From: Scytalidium lignicola
Lineage: Eukaryota; Ascomycota; Leotiomycetes
Length of the DNA: 64,000 bases
NCBI GenBank assembly: GCA_002812745.2
Contig: NCSJ02000094.1
Span: 62,001-126,000 of the forward strand
Reading direction: 5' to 3'
In this document: positions 1 through 12,571 of the stretch, one piece after another
Layout: the number at the start of each line of letters is the position of its first letter
Position numbering within the stretch: the stretch's first letter is position 1
Made by a program: the position numbers and the translations under genes
The notes under the pieces: model-generated
What the model was told of the DNA's origin: nothing
What the model saw: only the letters and a program-made list of their open reading frames with translations
The model's database searches: none

Positions 1-2790
1 CTCTTATATTATCGTTAAAATGGACTATATGTTCTTCTTAAAGGTGTACAAGGAGATGTGTTACCGAAGGCTACTCTTGATATGTTTTATACTTCATAAG
101 ATGTGCAAATGCCTTTATAAGGCTTATATATCGAGCTTGAATGTACTGTTGAATCTTGTTCTGAGGATTGCTTACTGTAAGGGTAGAATGGTCGTAACCT
201 TTGTAAACGTATTTGTGGATATACTTTACAACTTGTATTATACTACATATTTCAACGTTGATATGACAATTGAACTTTTGTAGCAAATACAAATTGTATA
301 ATACTACTTAACGATTATCGCTTATAATTGGTTGTCTAGATGCATTTAATTTGTGAACAAACCTTTGGTTATCATTCTTACGGTGATATTCTGGGTATTT
401 ATCTTCAGAAAGGACTGTAACGTCCGTAAACTGCTTTAGAAACCTCTTTGAGCATTGCAATGGTTCTGTTAGTGTTATACGCTTTATACAAGGCTTGTCA
501 AGGTAATCTGAACTACATACATGATGGACTATGTTCAAGAGTACCAATTCATGTAGAATGCTATGGAGATCACGGGTTGGATCAGGAATCTTAGTGTAGA
601 TTACCTCGTTGATAACACTTGGTGAAAGCTTAACTGAATTGCGTGGTTTGTAAAAGAGGAAATAGATGTAAGGCAAGTTGCGTTTTTGATACTTGATCAT
701 AAACCTATGGCTATTGTATAGGCTTAACACATCATGTTTCAGGTCTTGAACTAATTTATGCTTTTTAGCTTTGAAAACATGAGCTACTAAATCAGGATAG
801 TCTGTAACAGACTAGCCAGGCAGGAGATTATTCTGAATCTCTGGCCAATTTGGATTTGCTGTTATAGTAATGAAATAGGTTAGCTTGCCAAAGTAATGAA
901 CTAAAGCTATTATGTCCTGAAACAATTGTTGCATTTAGCGATCACTTCTAGCAAATGTAGAAGGAAGTATAATATAATGGCCTAGGTTTATAGCATTTAC
1001 ATCATTTGCGTGGAGAGTGTTATATATATATTAGTATAGATCAGCTTGTATTTGTGATTGATTATGACGATGTTAATCTAGCCTTGAAGTTTCAATTGTA
1101 ACAAAAGCATTAACTATGTATTGTTGAAAGAGTTGTGCTTTGTAGAAAATGGAAGAGAATTGGTCTTTTCGAAGGTGTAAGTGATATTGATATCATTTTT
1201 GCAAAGTCAAACGATGACTTTGACGATTGCTTGTAAGCTGTATATTATAACCTCAACTGTAATCTTTGTATGGAAATAATAACATGTAATGCAATAGTAT
1301 ATACATTGGGTAAGTTACCAGAATTTTAGTCAAATTAGACTTCTTATTGTCTTTGTTATGGCTGGCTAAAACGATATCCTTAGATTTGTAAGCATTAGTT
1401 TTGTCTAGAATGATAGCTATAATCTTGTTGTTAGTGGGAAGGTTGATTTGTCCATGGTGATAAGAACTTTCTACTATTAATTCCATCTGAGGATTGAGAG
1501 TTAACTAGAACGTAGTTGGTTGAACAGTTATATGTTTTGCGGTTGTCATATATAAGTGAATAAAAGGATTATAGTCTGTAAGTATATTATGAAGTTCATG
1601 AAGTAAAACTCGATCTAGCATAGGTTGATGATCTAACTGTACATTTGTAGCATAATCAGAATCGTAAAAGAATAATTGTGCAAACGCAAGAACTGCTTGA
1701 GGATCTAGGTGTAAAGGCCCTTGTATATGATATAAATTACTGTGGATAGAGAAACAAGTCAAACCAAGCCTTAATTTGTTAGCTTGTTGATCTTGGTTAT
1801 AATTAAGGGATGTAAACGTTAACACTGAATTGTATTGTTGTATACGGAGTAGGAATTCCTTTGATCTTGGATTGTTGCTTATAAAGAGGTTTTTAAGAAA
1901 AGTTAGCAGTTCCTTGAATAACTCTAATGTGGTATCTCTTTCTTTACAGTAATGTATAGAGCTTTCCTTTGGCTAATGGAATGTTGAACAGAATGTACAA
2001 ACTTTAGTAAACGTTCTTATAAAGTGAGGAACATCAGGTTTAAAGGCAGATATGAAACCTAACGGTTGACGTCCTAGTCGACCTCTAACAACAGGTTAAG
2101 GTGGTTCAAAAACTGTAGGTGACGGTGATCTACGTTGTAGATATTCAAGAATTGTAGGTGACGGTGATTGACTACATAACAGTTGTTCAGGTGGAAGAGG
2201 AGGGGGAGGAGGAGGAGGAGGAGGAGGAGGAGGTGTACGGTTATGTAATAGTTGTTCAAGGGTTGGAAGTGATGGTGAACGGCTTTGCGGTGGTTGTGAT
2301 AGAACTACCGGTAATTTTAGCTCAAGTGGCCTAGATGGTTGTACTGGTAAAGGTGAAGCTATTAAGTGGTCGAATCGACGTCGTTTATGTCCTTGAGCTG
2401 GTGGTTTCTCAGATTGTTGAGTTTAATGTGGAGTGTTAACGTCAAGCTCCTTGAGTATAGGTCGATTTCGTTGATATTCTTAAACATAGTTATATCAGCA
2501 TTGTAAACTCAATCACTTACTAACCTTACAAATAGAACATGTTGTATAAAACCCAATTCCATTTGGCTGTCTTTTAAAGTATGTAGAGGAACGCCATTGG
2601 TTGTAAACTCTACATAGCTGTGTAGGAGAAGCTGACGGGTTAGGAGCTATAGTAAAGAAAGTTCGTAGGTAAGGAAGTAGTTCTATGGACTGTATAAGAA
2701 AAATCACTGAATAATAGTAAAAAGCACAACTGTAAAACCTTCAATGAATGATTGTACTAATCGTACAAGAACCATATGATTATAATGTTA
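1..2790 (-). mobile_element. Degenerate Helitron Rep/helicase (5' part; continues off left edge)
   Basis: Conceptual translation of the minus strand, read from about 2700 down to 1, gives pieces in the order expected of a Helitron N-terminal domain. A region at 1825-1505 ends in a LHELHNILTDYNPFIHLY-like segment; 1486-1253 holds NLPTNNKIIAIILD and YPMYILLHYMLLFPY; about 1000-780 reads ILPSTFARSDR then MQQLFQDIIALVHYFGK and NPNWPEI; 730-308 and 292-71 hold the Rep part, including FNCHINVEICS and KYIHKYVYKG. The pieces are separated by stops where Gln or Trp is expected. The two-histidine Rep motif reads PYIYF, so both histidines have become tyrosine (C to T). This is a dead element, probably RIP-inactivated. 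Helicase motifs would lie left of the window. Family assignment rests on motif order recognised by eye. Confidence 0.8.
2198..2233. repeat. (GGA)n microsatellite
   Basis: A pure or nearly pure run of GAG/GGA triplets inside the Helitron relic. On the minus strand it reads as CTC/TCC triplets and gives a spurious Leu-rich reading frame. Confidence 0.9.
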
Positions 2791-2987
2791 TAACATGCGT
2801 AATCTTTGTTTACAATGCACAGATATAATCTTACAGAGTAATCAAAAGGACATGATCAGAGGATATGATAAGTTAACTGAAAACCAATCAAATCGTTGGA
2901 ATCGCGTTTTGAGAACCAATCGCAATCGACTTTTAGACACCATCTTACGTAAGAGATCCACAATGTTTTCTATACTATATAAATTAC

Positions 2988-3200
2988 CGTTACGGTCTAG
3001 CGTTACAGTCTCACAGTCTAGACCGTATGGTTTACGGTCTGAGATTAAAATTTNGAGACCAGACCGTGAGACTACGGTCTGGTCTGACAACAAAAGTGGG
3101 GACCGTTTCACGGTCTCGCTTAAATTTTTGCGGACGAGACTGTGTGGCTTACGGTCTCGTCCGGACNGGACCACGGTCCAATGCAACGGTCCGGCCAGTC
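2988..3200. repeat. Cluster of ACGGTCT / AGACCGT inverted and direct repeats
   Basis: Within about 200 bases the heptamer ACGGTCT or its complement recurs at least seven times, with variants (ACGGTCC, ACAGTCT, GGACCGT), often as neighbouring opposite copies able to pair. It is markedly richer in GC than the AT-rich DNA around it and contains two single N bases (3054 and 3167). It may be the palindromic end of a DNA transposon or a satellite fragment. The apparent 153- and 114-residue frames across it on the two strands are by-products of the palindromes. Confidence 0.6.
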
Positions 3201-3259
3201 TACTAAGTAATAATGTTGGTATAGTTATATGTAAGCTAGAATCACATGTAGATTAGGTG

Positions 3260-6200
3260 TACATGTAAATAAGATAAGGCTAGTTTAGTTGTAATAAGAG
3301 AAGGTAGTATTGCATAACAATACTCTTTATATAACTATTATAGTACAAACTTACTTATAGTTAACAACAATCAACTATTATATTAACATGTATTACCTTT
3401 ATATATTAGAGATATATGTTCATTATAAAGGTAAACCAATACTGATTAGTTAAATCTTATAGATCAAACAGAACATATGGTTTATCATTCTAAAGAAGGA
3501 GGTTAACTTATATGATTTATACTACTTTGATGACTTTAGTCTAAAGAGTAATTTTACTTATGTTAAACCTTTGTTAAGAGTAGGTTTTTAAGACCTTTAA
3601 TCTTTAATCTTTTTCATTAAAGAATAACTTGATCAAGTTATTAAATATTTTCAAGGCTTGTTCTTTTAACTCTGAAAACACAAACTTGCATTAGTAATAT
3701 ATAGTTAATTTACATACAAAACTACTAGTTTTTACCTTTGCAATCTCCTTAACCTTCAATCCTTCAATTCTTATTCATTATACCTTCTCTTACAATTTTT
3801 ATATACTCTTGAACCTTCAGTTAACATCTTCTCAACAAAATCTATCCATTTGTACTTCTTCTAACTAACTTCCGTTTATACTTTTACAATTACTCAGTAT
3901 ATTCTTTTACTCTCCTTAATATAATTTACCTCTTTTAAAGTACTTTACTACTTATTAAAATACTTTTTTTGTCCTTTAAAGTACTTTCTTATTCCTTAAA
4001 GTACTTTATCATTTACTAAGACAACTTTCTGTCTTATTAAAATACTTTTCTGTGTTTTAATGTATCTTTCCACTTTATATAGTATAACTTACTACTTACT
4101 GTTACTTTAGTTTATATATATAAAGTGTACAATTAACAATCAAGAGTAAAGTTAGTTTATAACTATAATACCTTTAACTTTTATACTCTTAATATTCTTA
4201 ACCTCTTATTCTCAAAACCTCTTATTTTATTACTTTTGAATTCCTTCTATTAAAGTATTAACTTCCTTTTATTTTACTTTTATTTCAACATCTTTAATAC
4301 TTTCAACATCTTCAACTTTCNTTTTATTTTAACTTCCTTTTACTTAAGTACCTTTAACTTCCTCTTACTTTGATTTCCTTCTAATTCAATTTCCTTCTAC
4401 TTCAACATCTTAAGTACTTTTAATACTTTTAATTTCTTTTTACTTCAACTTCTCCTTATTTCAATATCTTTAACACTTTTGACTTCAGCACTTTTAACTT
4501 TTACAAAGCTTATAACATAAGGATTTAAGCTAAAGAAGAGTAAACAGTTTAGATGATTATAAACCCTCTGAGTAATAAGCTGAAACTGTTTAAGGGTACA
4601 TTCTTCAAACTTGTTTTTAACTTTGATCTTATAGTTATTATAAAGCAAACTTCATCCTTACTTAATATTAAGGNAAAAAAAAGATCTAAGGCTTAAGATA
4701 ATAAACAACTTAAAGGAAGAAGGTTTTAAAGATCAATTTGTTGATTTTACCTTTAATCTATTTATTATAACCATTGTAAAGCTTAATAAATATGTTAAAT
4801 CCAAATAATACAAGTATAAGAATGAAGAATAAACTGATTATAACTTGTAAAAAGCTTTTAAAGAAGACTTTTATAGCTTTATAAAAGCTTCTTTTATAAG
4901 AGTTATTATTAATACCTTAAAAACCTTCTAAATATTCGTATAAGCATAAGGAATATAGATTAAAAATAATAAAATGTTAATATTATATATAATAACTGAA
5001 ATATTGAAAAAAAGAAAAACTTATAAAATAGACTAACAATGAGATTAATGAATATATTCAAAAGTATAATTAAACTTTTTTAAATGTAATTAATTACAGA
5101 CTTAATAGTAAAAAGCTATTTCTAATCAATACTTCAAAAGAAGATAAAGAAGAAATATATAATACTTTAAGAGTTTTTAAAGCTTAAACTTAATAACAAA
5201 CCTTTTTATGTTTAAGTGTACTATTATTAGTATAAGCAGAGAATATACTTATATATTCAAGGTTATTACTTCTATTATAAGCAGAGAATACTCCTTTATA
5301 CTTGAGTATACTACCTTTGTTATAAGTAAGGAATACTCCTCTGTAAATTAAGTCTTCTTTAGTAACCAAAGACTTGATAACTTATTAATATTAAATATAT
5401 AATAACTTGAATTACTTGTATGGTAATATTAAGCTAAGTAAGTTAATAATAACCTTAGAGTAAAATTAGGAATTGTTATTAATTTAAGTTAATAGTTTTT
5501 ATTATAAGATAAAGGCAATAGTAAATTGTTAATAGATAAAGGCTAAAGTTTAGTATTAATACTTGACTAACAAGGTGTTATACTTAAATATAAGTATTAA
5601 GAAGATATGATAAATATATAAGTAATTAGTTATACTTTAGTTGTTAAAGCTTAGTAATAAGAAATTAATAAACTAAATAATAGCCTTAAGTTAACAGAAT
5701 AAATAAGTTATAAAGTTAATGTTATGAATAATAATAAGAAAACTTAAGTATATATAATACTTAACTATAAGCATAAGCTAATCTTGTAATGTTAATATGT
5801 TTATTTTTATGTTGATAATAATATACTTCTTAATATTAAACTTTAAGTTAATATGTTTAACTTAATCTTTAATTAACTTTAATAATTTTTGTATATTAAT
5901 TAAGGTATATATTAATAATACTTAATAGCCTATTTGTTAGTCTTTAGCCTTACGTAGTCTGTGTGCTGGTTTTTGGCCTTACCTGTTAAACCTGATTCGG
6001 CTAGCTTTCTTGGAAGCCTTGATTGTTAAGACGGATAGCTTGACCACAACAGGAGTTACTGCAGGATAGCTGGTGTTGTGTTGGTGGAGAATTGGCTAGC
6101 TTATTGCGGTATTTAGTTTATGTGGTCATATGATGTCAACTGGTCAAGCTATTCAAGTGCAAAATGTAAACAAGTTGATTTTAAGCCTTCTAAGTGAATT

Positions 6201-7250
6201 TACACCATCAATTCGCATTCAAATCTAATAAAGATTACATGTACATGTAGAGCCAGAAATCAGCTTTCTCATGATGTCAATTTTATATTTGTACGATTGA
6301 TAGTGATAAATGTATTCAATTATAAAGTTTATAACTTATAAAATCCAAAAGTTATTAGTTTACTGGTTTTTTGTTACAAAATTGACCAAATAAGCTAATT
6401 GGTGTAAGCTTAAGGCTTAGTACATGACAAGTATGTATAGAGAACTTAATAATTAAGGGGTTATATGATTAGGATTATAGGATCAGAGTAATCTAGTGAT
6501 ATAAGGATTTGGATCAGGGGATTAAGGTAATCCAATGATCCAGTTGTATTTTATTATCTATATAAGTATATTATAAGAACATGAGAGTAGACTTCTTATA
6601 TTCAACTTAAATATATTACTAGAGCTTACTTATGACTTAGTTACTTGCTTATGTATTATACATTTTTACTGTCCTTGAACATTTACTTTACTCTTGTTAT
6701 CTAATGACTTAGATAATGTAGTTTTATAACATTTTAAACATTATTTATCTTGATAAATCAGGATTTGGGAATAGATATATTAATAGATAATAATAACACA
6801 TAATAACTTGAAGAAGGTTTTAAAGAAGGCTTTGAAGAAGAATCTAAAGAGGGATTTGAAGAAGTATTTGAGGAAAGTTCAGAGGATAGTTCTAAGGAAG
6901 ACTAAGGTAAGAATCAGACTGTTAAGGAAATTAACATCTAAGAAGGAATATTAGAAGAAGTTGTTATACTACTAAAGTAACTTATTAAGTTAACAAAAAG
7001 ATTAACTGTTGACCATAACAGTTTTACGGCCGTAACTCTCTGTATATATAGAATCTGCTGTAGTTGTAGACTCCTTAAGCAATCAATATAATAGTGGTTC
7101 TGTATTCCTGCGTTTCCAGTCAACAAATTATAAGGTATTTAAACTGTATAGTTTAAGATTATATAATTTAATCTAATTTAAACTATTAAACTGTATAAAT
7201 TTAAATTTAATAGTTTTCATCTAGTCTACTCTAAAAAGAAATTTAAAAAG
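3260..7250. other. AT-rich gene-free block, probably RIP-mutated repeat DNA
   Basis: About 4 kb of very AT-rich sequence, dense in TA steps, with no reading frame beyond about 65 codons and no recognisable protein motif. Polypyrimidine stretches (3690-4480) and short TTAATA-rich stretches dominate. Single N bases occur at 4321 and 4674. No RNA gene was recognised. It is best read as heavily mutated repetitive DNA continuing from the Helitron. Confidence 0.6.
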
Positions 7251-9296
7251 GAAACAATAAACTGCGTCGACTTAAAAAATTGAAATAAACAAATCACCTA
7301 TTCCTTTAATTTTTAGAGAAAGCCTCTACCTTAACCCTTCACCAAGCCAGTTTTCAGTAACACTCAAAAATGAGTTAAAAAAAAGAGAGCTTCTTTGTTT
7401 TCGTCTGAGTTATCTAATACAAGTGGTCCACNAAAAAAAAATCACGCGACGTTGAGGCTATAATTAAATTTACGGTTGCACTGTACACGTAGGGCGAGAA
7501 ACTCGTATTCAGAAAGGAACCCGAAATCCGTCGGAGATAATTTCAAGGTTCCCCACAATGGAAAAGATGCCGCTATGCAGAGAAGAGATACATAGCTCTC
7601 CTACCTTTTCAGCTTTTATTCTTGTAGAAGTAAGAGCATGAAAAGGGAAACAAGAGGAACTGATTATCAGTCAAAGGAAAGTACCAAGTTACCAAGTTAC
7701 AAAGGTACACAGGCAGCGATTGTTGAGAAAATACGGGACGGCAGGAAACAGCAAATACGAAGCAGGAAGTAGGAAGGAAGACTCTCCTTCTTCGCCGCGT
7801 GACATAACGAGAAATGATATTCGGGAAGAGAGCGAGCCGGTGGTTATTTATAATTCGGAAGCCCTTTGTTTCGTTTCATGCGATATGCGTTTTTGCTTGT
7901 TCTGGTTGGTCATGCTCCATCAATCAGTATGAGGTGGGAGTGCTCAGCCACAACCACAACCCAACCACTACACGTACAAGATCTTGTTGGGGCTTGGAAG
8001 AAGAACTGTAGGGGCGGGATTCCTTTCATCTAGAACATTTTAACTCCAGTTAGTTAACAGGGGAACGTTATGATGCAACCAACAGGGCTGGGGCATTCCG
8101 AGTGCCTAGTTTTATGTTTTTGCGGTGTGCATTGATTCCAAAGGATCGCATGCATAATTGCAGTACCCGTGGCCAATGTATCTGTCACAAACCACCACAC
8201 CTCTTGGGACTCTTGTGCCGTACGTAAATGGCAAAAGCAGCTCGGCACGTTACAGTAATTATCGCAGTTCCATTTCGGCCAAAGTCTAATGATGCTGACG
8301 GCGATCATTTGCCCCCATCGGCGGTCATAAGCAGAACTTCCCTTCCATTCAATGGTTGTAAATGGCCGTGGATGCCGAAGCATGCAAAAGAACTTCTTCG
8401 CTGATCGTGTCGGTGTCTGTGTCTGTGGTATCCCGGCAAACTGCTTGAAATTACGATACACGTACCGTACGGTCCTGTCCAGCCCTAATCCTAATCCTCG
8501 TCTCTAAAAACGGCTTCCACGATCTCATACCGTACTTGAAGCCACACAAAGAGAGTGCTCAAGGTTGGGAAGAAAAGCAGCGCCATCCAAGTTCTAACCA
8601 GAGGAGGATTAAGAGGAGGATTAATGAGAGTCCACCGGATCGGTGTACGCGTGTACGACCCAGAATCAGTGACGAGGAGACTCCGTCAGCAGCAGAGGCC
8701 GAGTACTTTCACCCTGGTGGTTGCTGCAGTACAAATTAAGGTACCGGGTCTTGCAGCACGAAATGTGCCCCTCTCTCTCAGCCTTCTTCTGACCTCTCCG
8801 GCTACGACGGGGCGATGCCAAAACTACTGGTCGCTCCTCGGCTTCTCATTGGCTCATAGGGCCGATTAGGTCACCGGTGACTAATCCCCACCAATCAGTA
8901 TCGATCCTGCTTACTGTCAGCTCATTTCCTAGTGGTCTTGGCAGGTGGTTCGCTGCCTGAGGTGCTATTGGCTGCTGCTCCCTTCTTCTCTTGCCGTCTC
9001 AGCCCAAAGGGCAAGAAAGCTGCTGGCTGCTCGCCCGCTCTTGTTGATTCCCAATCGCCCTGTTATAATTAATATCAACCCTCTCCGCCTCTCCCCCGGA
9101 GCCGTTTCTTTGTCCCGCAAGCCATCCTACCATCCATCCATTCATCATATTTATCATATCCATCATCCCTCGAACGCATAGTACCAGTATCCAACGAGTA
9201 TAATAGATCGAAACCGCCTTCTCACATCAATCCGTTTCAACTTTCCACTTGCAAAACAGGGTCGCGGCCGCATTCGGCCCCTCAGCATCCCACACC
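7251..9296. other. Intergenic DNA and long upstream region of the DUF7053 gene
   Basis: Base composition returns to normal here. Several overlapping frames of 60-135 codons exist on both strands, but none has fungal codon context, a recognisable motif or consistent splice sites. The last 400 bases are pyrimidine-rich with CATCCATCC-like strings, typical of a fungal promoter or 5' leader. One N lies at 7432 before an A run. Confidence 0.45.
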
Positions 9297-10349
9297 ATGG
9301 CCAAAAAGACCCTCTTCACCACCATCACTCCCATCCCCGCTGGTGTGTCGCGCGAAACGGTGCTCGAAACTTTACATGACCATCTCGAAATGATCGATTT
9401 GAACCCTTCACACGAGTCGCGCGTCCAGATCAAGCCTCCGCCCGAGGCCTCCCCAGAGGAATACCACTGCGTCTGGTACTCCATCACCGATAAAATCAGC
9501 TATCTCCCCGCCGGCCTCTACTCCGGTAAGGTTTCGTTCAAGGCCTGCTTCCACGATCTGTCCAACGGCATGCAGACCCACTGCTATGCGCCCATGGGTC
9601 TGGATATCAAGCAGAAATGGACCGTGGGTGGTAGTCTTCCCGGAGAACCGGTGCAGCCCGTTGAACTAGGAATCGGTGCCCCAATCACCGGCTTGTACCT
9701 GCGCGAGGACGTCGAGTTGAAGTGCAATATCCTCATGACCAAATTCGTCAAGAAGACTCTCAAGGACGCCCTGGCCACCCTCGTTTCTCGTCTCGTCGTC
9801 AAGTCCCAGCTCCAGGAAGCTGCCAGCAACAACCGACGTCTGACGTACAATCCGTCTACCTCCGCCTATGATCCTAATGGTGCAGGCACAGGTAGCTGGC
9901 AATCACAATCCCATAACTCGGTCCATTCTGGCCAGTCTGGTGCCTTCTCTCCTCCCATGTCTCCACAACCATCGCCGGGCATGGTACATAGCCCAGCTAT
10001 GATGAGCCCCCCTCTCAGCCCACCATACCAGCAATACGCCCCTTCCGGCGGCCTCGGCATCGACTATGGACAACCGCAGTCGCAGTGGCAGCAGCAGACC
10101 AGCAATGTTTCGTGGAAGGAGCAGCAAAATCGTGCTTCATATCAAGCTTGGCTCGAAGCTCAGCAGGAGAAGGGAAAGCATCTGCACACACAACAACCTT
10201 TGCAGCAGCAGGTATCGCAGAGTGGACATATGGCAGTCGAGTTAGATGCTGGACCTAGATATCCACCGGGATCGCCGGGTTTGGCAGGATATGGTCCAGT
10301 CGAGCTTCCTCCGACCGAATTGCCTGCTTCTTCATCTTTTCACAGGTGA
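9297..10349 (+). CDS. DUF7053-domain protein
   Basis: Intronless gene of 350 residues. The ATG at 9297 has a good context (CACCATGG) and opens with MAKKTLFTTITPIPAGV, the usual start of this fungal family; an in-frame extension upstream has no ATG. Residues 1-185 form the conserved domain, with features such as EYHCVWYSITDKISYLPAG, CFHDLSNGMQTHCYAP and a KKTLKDALATLVSRLVVKS-like helix at its end. The domain resembles polyketide-cyclase/START-type lipid-binding folds, though no ligand is known. Residues 190-350 are disordered and rich in Ser, Pro and Gln, with PPMSPQPSP and PPLSPP repeats. Function is unknown; probably an intracellular soluble protein. High confidence in the gene and family. 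Confidence 0.88.
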   Translation: MAKKTLFTTITPIPAGVSRETVLETLHDHLEMIDLNPSHESRVQIKPPPEASPEEYHCVWYSITDKISYLPAGLYSGKVSFKACFHDLSNGMQTHCYAPMGLDIKQKWTVGGSLPGEPVQPVELGIGAPITGLYLREDVELKCNILMTKFVKKTLKDALATLVSRLVVKSQLQEAASNNRRLTYNPSTSAYDPNGAGTGSWQSQSHNSVHSGQSGAFSPPMSPQPSPGMVHSPAMMSPPLSPPYQQYAPSGGLGIDYGQPQSQWQQQTSNVSWKEQQNRASYQAWLEAQQEKGKHLHTQQPLQQQVSQSGHMAVELDAGPRYPPGSPGLAGYGPVELPPTELPASSSFHR

Positions 10350-11520
10350 GGGGGAAGAAGAGAAAAGAAACAAAAGAATCGGTTAGGGGGATTATAGAGG
10401 CAACAAGACATTCCAAGAGTCTTGTTTGGACTTGTATAAAGGAAGACGCTCGAAGGTCGATTAGCTAAGTGATTGAAGGAAAGGACCAAACACGGGACGG
10501 AGATGAGGGGGAGCGGGGCGGGGGGTTGATACTGTTCAAATTTTACCCTGTGGCAGCAGGACGGAACGCCAGGGACCGCGAGAAAAAACGATACCCCACG
10601 ATGAATATGATTTTAATGCATCTGCTTCGCTAATTACTTTATTTTATTTTCGTTTTACTCTCAACTATTTGGGGGACAACATCTATGGGAAAATGGATTC
10701 CTACGAGCTGTTTTTCGGATAAATTTGGAAAAACTTCCAACTTGGGATTTCGATTAAGGGAAAACCAGATTCATTCTACTTCGCAATAACAGAGAGAGGG
10801 GAAAAGCATTATATGTGAAGGGCAAGGCGGCGCATGATGGCGGCAACCCGGCGTTCNTTTTCTTTTATAATTCGGATTCGGATTGGGATTGTATTTTATT
10901 CAAGTAGCTAGATCGATCTCCCTCTTTCTGATTTGCCTTTTTATTTGGTTTTGGGAGATGATTGATTTGAGTTTTGGTGTGATCCTCTTTTATTTATGTC
11001 TAAATGGCGTAGCAATGGTATTTTTGATGGAGGTTTGAAATGAGTATATATAAAATATATTTATTTGAAAGAATATCTTACGTTTGTGATAAATTATATA
11101 TGCTTATATTTGTGGTTCGGCCGGAAATTTAGTTTTTGCCAGACATATAAACCGACATACAAGGTTTTTGGTGAGATTCGTTAATAAAATTAGGTAGCAT
11201 AATTGCTGACGAATGTAAACAAACTTCCCCTTTTCTCTTCTAATCAGTTAATACTTTCGAATTGTATTTCTATTCAAAACAATCAATATATTTATTAATT
11301 TTACAATTAAAATGCGCTGAAATGAAATCGGGTTGGATTTACTTTTATTATTGAAGTGAGTGGAACGAAAGTCACCTGATAACGGCACTCAAACTTTCGA
11401 AGCTTCTTAATTCGAGCCAAAACGTTCAGATATTCCTAATACTGGTACGTGTTTGCTTCTTTAGCGCTCCATATCTATACGCCTTGCTATACGGATGCTA
11501 CTCTCCTTCATCTTGAACCT
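10350..11520. other. 3' UTR of the DUF7053 gene and intergenic DNA
   Basis: Purine-rich 3' region followed by AT-rich spacer (11040-11340). No open frame or RNA gene is recognisable. A single N lies at 10857 before a T run. Confidence 0.5.
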
Positions 11521-11531
11521 GCTAGAATCGA

Positions 11532-12571
11532 TTGATTCCTCGAATAGAAGGCCATTCTAAGGTGTTAATCCTTGAGACTGCTACATATGATAACCCTGGA
11601 GCAAAGTCCTCCTTTGTTAGATTTAATATAGCCTTGTCAACTGTTAGGTTTAGATGTAGTCAAGCTGGTCAAAGATGTCAAGCATCCTGGCATCAAAACT
11701 GCCAACGTTGTTGCGGCAGTAGGAGAGCTGTAAGTTCTTAGAGACCATTAGCTACACCAGCGAGGCTTGATTTACTTGCTATTTTTCAGCGAGTTCTATG
11801 TAACAAATGATCACTACATTCTTACAGGCCCCATCCGATACCTTGAGGAGAAATTCGGACCGTGGAGTTGGGTGACGAATGTACAGTACTGCAATGCATC
11901 CCAAAAGGTAGGTGAGGAGCAAAATATTAAAACTCATCACATTGCTGAGACTTTGCTATGTGTATAGGACGTTCAATTCCGGCAAGTAATAGGAACCTTC
12001 CCAGGAGCCAATGGCCTTGTGGTCTCAGAAGGCCATATGTTAGCTGGTGACTCGCAGAATGGGACAGTCACTATTTATAAGCTTCGATTGGACAAAGGAG
12101 CCGACTTTGAATGCCAGATTGTAGGTTAACTTCATGCACTCCAACTCATATAAACCCAAAGGAACTTGGTGCTGCAGCAGATAACATCAAGATCGTCCCA
12201 ACTACAGGAGATCTCATTGTAGCAGGTAAATTCCTGCCACTTAACAGACCAGGACATCTCCTGTACTAATAGAAATGCATAGTATTCCCAACTATCTTAG
12301 ACGTTTCTGACTATCTCGTGAATATTCGCAAGCTGGGCAAGGAACTATTTGTTCCAGCCGCTGCACTTCGACTCCCCAAGCACAATGGCTATCAACCAGA
12401 GCTTTTCTATTTCGACAACGGCTCAACACTAGGTTTATGACTGCAATGGCAGTTGATCCGTACAACAAAGTCGCCATTAATGGAGCTATTATTCAGTATG
12501 GAGGGTTTGTAATGTGCAAGATCCCAGAGGAGACAATAAAGAAGTTCTATCTTGATCAAAGTGCTTGGTGA
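11532..12571 (+). pseudogene. Truncated paraoxonase/arylesterase-like (beta-propeller) gene
   Basis: Spliced translation shows the paraoxonase hallmark EFYVTNDHYILTG, followed by YLEEKFGPWSWVTNV, FPGANGLVVSEGHMLAGDS, ADNIKIVPTTGDLIVAG and, near the end, INGAIIQYGGFVMCKIP and a stop at 12571. Credible introns separate the exons: GTAAGT...TTCAG before EFYV, GTAGGT...ATAG after ASQK, and GTAAAT...ATAG after IVAG. The N-terminal signal or anchor and the first propeller blade, present in intact fungal relatives, are absent upstream. Two one-base frame shifts (about 11655 and 12431) break the model. It is either a decayed copy or a real gene hurt by sequence errors; the missing N terminus favours decay. 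Relatives are secreted or membrane lactonases/arylesterases that bind calcium. Confidence 0.6.

Noticed and set aside
2795..3256. 153-residue frame on the plus strand and 114-residue frame opposite
   Set aside because: Both run through the palindromic ACGGTCT cluster and two N bases; the open frames follow from the repeats, with no protein motif.
8054..8461. 135-codon minus-strand frame upstream of the DUF7053 gene
   Set aside because: No domain, no supporting splice sites, and it lies in probable promoter DNA.
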